Source of the DNA: an uncultured Oscillospiraceae bacterium
GTDB lineage: Bacteria; Bacillota; Clostridia; Oscillospirales; Oscillospiraceae
Length of the DNA stretch: 5,723 nt
Assembly (NCBI GenBank): GCA_934662925.1
Contig: CAKUKL010000112.1
Span: 1-5,723 of the forward strand
Direction of reading: 5' to 3'
This document shows, in pieces, positions 5,001 to 5,723 of this stretch; the first letter of the stretch is position 1, and every line of letters starts with the position of its first letter. Made by a program: the position numbers and the translations under genes. The notes below the pieces were generated by a model. The model was not told where the DNA came from. It made no database searches and saw only the letters and a program-made list of their open reading frames with translations.

Positions 5001-5723
5001 ACTTGGCCCGGGCCTTGGCCTTCATCCGCAGCTCGTGATTGAGGATGCGCTTGCGCAGACGCAGGTTCTCCGGCGTGACCTCCAGCAGCTCGTCGTCGGC
5101 TAGGAACTCCAGGCACTGCTCCAGACTCATCTGCTTGGGCGGGACGAGGCGCAGGGCGTCGTCGGAGCCGGAGGCGCGCATGTTGGTCAGCTGCTTCTTG
5201 CGGCAGACGTTGACGGAGATGTCCTCCATCTTGGGGCACACGCCCACCACCATGCCCTCGTACACGGGCACGCCCGCGCCGATGAACAGCGCGCCGCGCT
5301 CCTGCGCGGAGAACAGGCCGTAGGTGACGGACTCGCCGGTCTCGAAGGCCACGAGGGAGCCGGTGTTCCGGCGCTGGATCTCGCCCTTGAAGGGGGCGTA
5401 CTTTTCAAAGACGGAGGCCATGATGCCCTCGCCCTTGGTGTCGGTGAGGAACTCGTTGCGGTAGCCGAACAGGCCCCGGGACGGCACGAGAAATTCCAGC
5501 TTCATCCGCTGACCCACGGGGGTCATGGACAGGAACTCGCCCTTGCGGGCGCCCAGCTTCTCCATGACGGAGCCCACGTTGTCGGCGGGCACGTCGGCCA
5601 CCAGACGCTCCACAGGCTCGCACTTGACGCCGTCGATCTCCTGATACAGCACGCGGGGGGGAGAGACCTGGAACTCGTAGCCCTCCCGGCGCATGGTCTC
5701 GATGAGGATGGACAGGGACATCT
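4999..5723 (-). CDS. typA: Translational GTPase TypA/BipA, C-terminal part
   Basis: About 241 residues are visible; the gene continues past the right edge, so the first ATG (5721-5719) is internal (the family reads GRGE then M/H-LSILIETMRREG). Domains in order: the end of the EF-G domain III-like region (LSILIETMRREGYEFQVSPP); an EF-G domain V-like region (EPVERLVADVPADNVGSVMEKL through RGLFGYRNEFLTDTKGEG); and the BipA-specific C-terminal domain (GSLVAFETGESVTYGLFSAQERG, PVYEGMVVG, KQLTNMRASGSDDALRLVPP, SLEQCLEFLADDELLEVTPENLRLRKRIL). TypA/BipA is a ribosome-associated GTPase linked to ribosome assembly, low temperature and stress growth. The C-terminal domain unique to BipA separates it from LepA and EF-G. 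The basic tail RMKAKARAK is typical. It is first in a minus-strand operon with queH. Confidence 0.96.
   Translation of the reverse strand, partial: MSLSILIETMRREGYEFQVSPPRVLYQEIDGVKCEPVERLVADVPADNVGSVMEKLGARKGEFLSMTPVGQRMKLEFLVPSRGLFGYRNEFLTDTKGEGIMASVFEKYAPFKGEIQRRNTGSLVAFETGESVTYGLFSAQERGALFIGAGVPVYEGMVVGVCPKMEDISVNVCRKKQLTNMRASGSDDALRLVPPKQMSLEQCLEFLADDELLEVTPENLRLRKRILNHELRMKAKARAK

Overview
The window looks like the chromosome of a GC-rich, gut-type Bacillota (Clostridia), most likely an Oscillospiraceae-like bacterium. This is inferred from strong AAGGAG-type ribosome binding sites, GC-biased third codon positions, the gene set (EF4/LepA, TypA/BipA, QueH, a clostridial-type Fe-S flavoenzyme, a CofE-fold protein) and short palindromic repeats between genes. 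No ribosomal or transfer RNA gene is visible, so the taxonomy is a judgement.

Layout: (1) Bases 1-87 are the last codons of lepA (+), closed by a textbook intrinsic terminator at 93-119. (2) Bases 120-874 hold no convincing gene. They form a mosaic of palindromes: an end motif (146-163) repeated in inverted orientation at 787-804, GC-rich mini-hairpins, three related 12-bp hairpins with NNGC loops, a 19-bp perfect hairpin, a nested 16-bp palindrome, and a central stretch (422-553) that could fold as one domain. This is the least explained part of the window. (3) Bases 875-1582 (-) encode a CofE-fold (F420-0:gamma-glutamyl ligase-like) protein. (4) Bases 1583-1841 are a divergent promoter region with one promoter per strand and a dyad over the minus-strand -35 box. 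(5) Bases 1842-3791 (+) encode a 649-residue old-yellow-enzyme/dienoyl-CoA-reductase-type flavoenzyme with four Fe-S cysteines, whose usual active-site tyrosine is asparagine. (6) Bases 3898-4341 (+) encode a GTG-started protein with two CBS domains, behind a leader hairpin. (7) A 14-bp stem at 4361-4392 serves as a shared bidirectional terminator. (8) Bases 4395-4988 (-), queH, and 4999-5723 (-), the 3' part of typA/bipA, form a tight operon whose queH ribosome binding site overlaps the typA stop codon.

How the genes relate: typA and queH both concern translation (a ribosome-associated GTPase and the last step of queuosine synthesis) and are probably co-transcribed. The flavoenzyme and CofE-like gene are divergently transcribed, and a shared regulator is possible but unproven. 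The CBS protein may be read partly by readthrough, since no terminator is visible after the flavoenzyme gene. No complete new multi-gene system is evident. The strongest leads are the palindromic mosaic with its possible structured core, and the substituted active site of the flavoenzyme.
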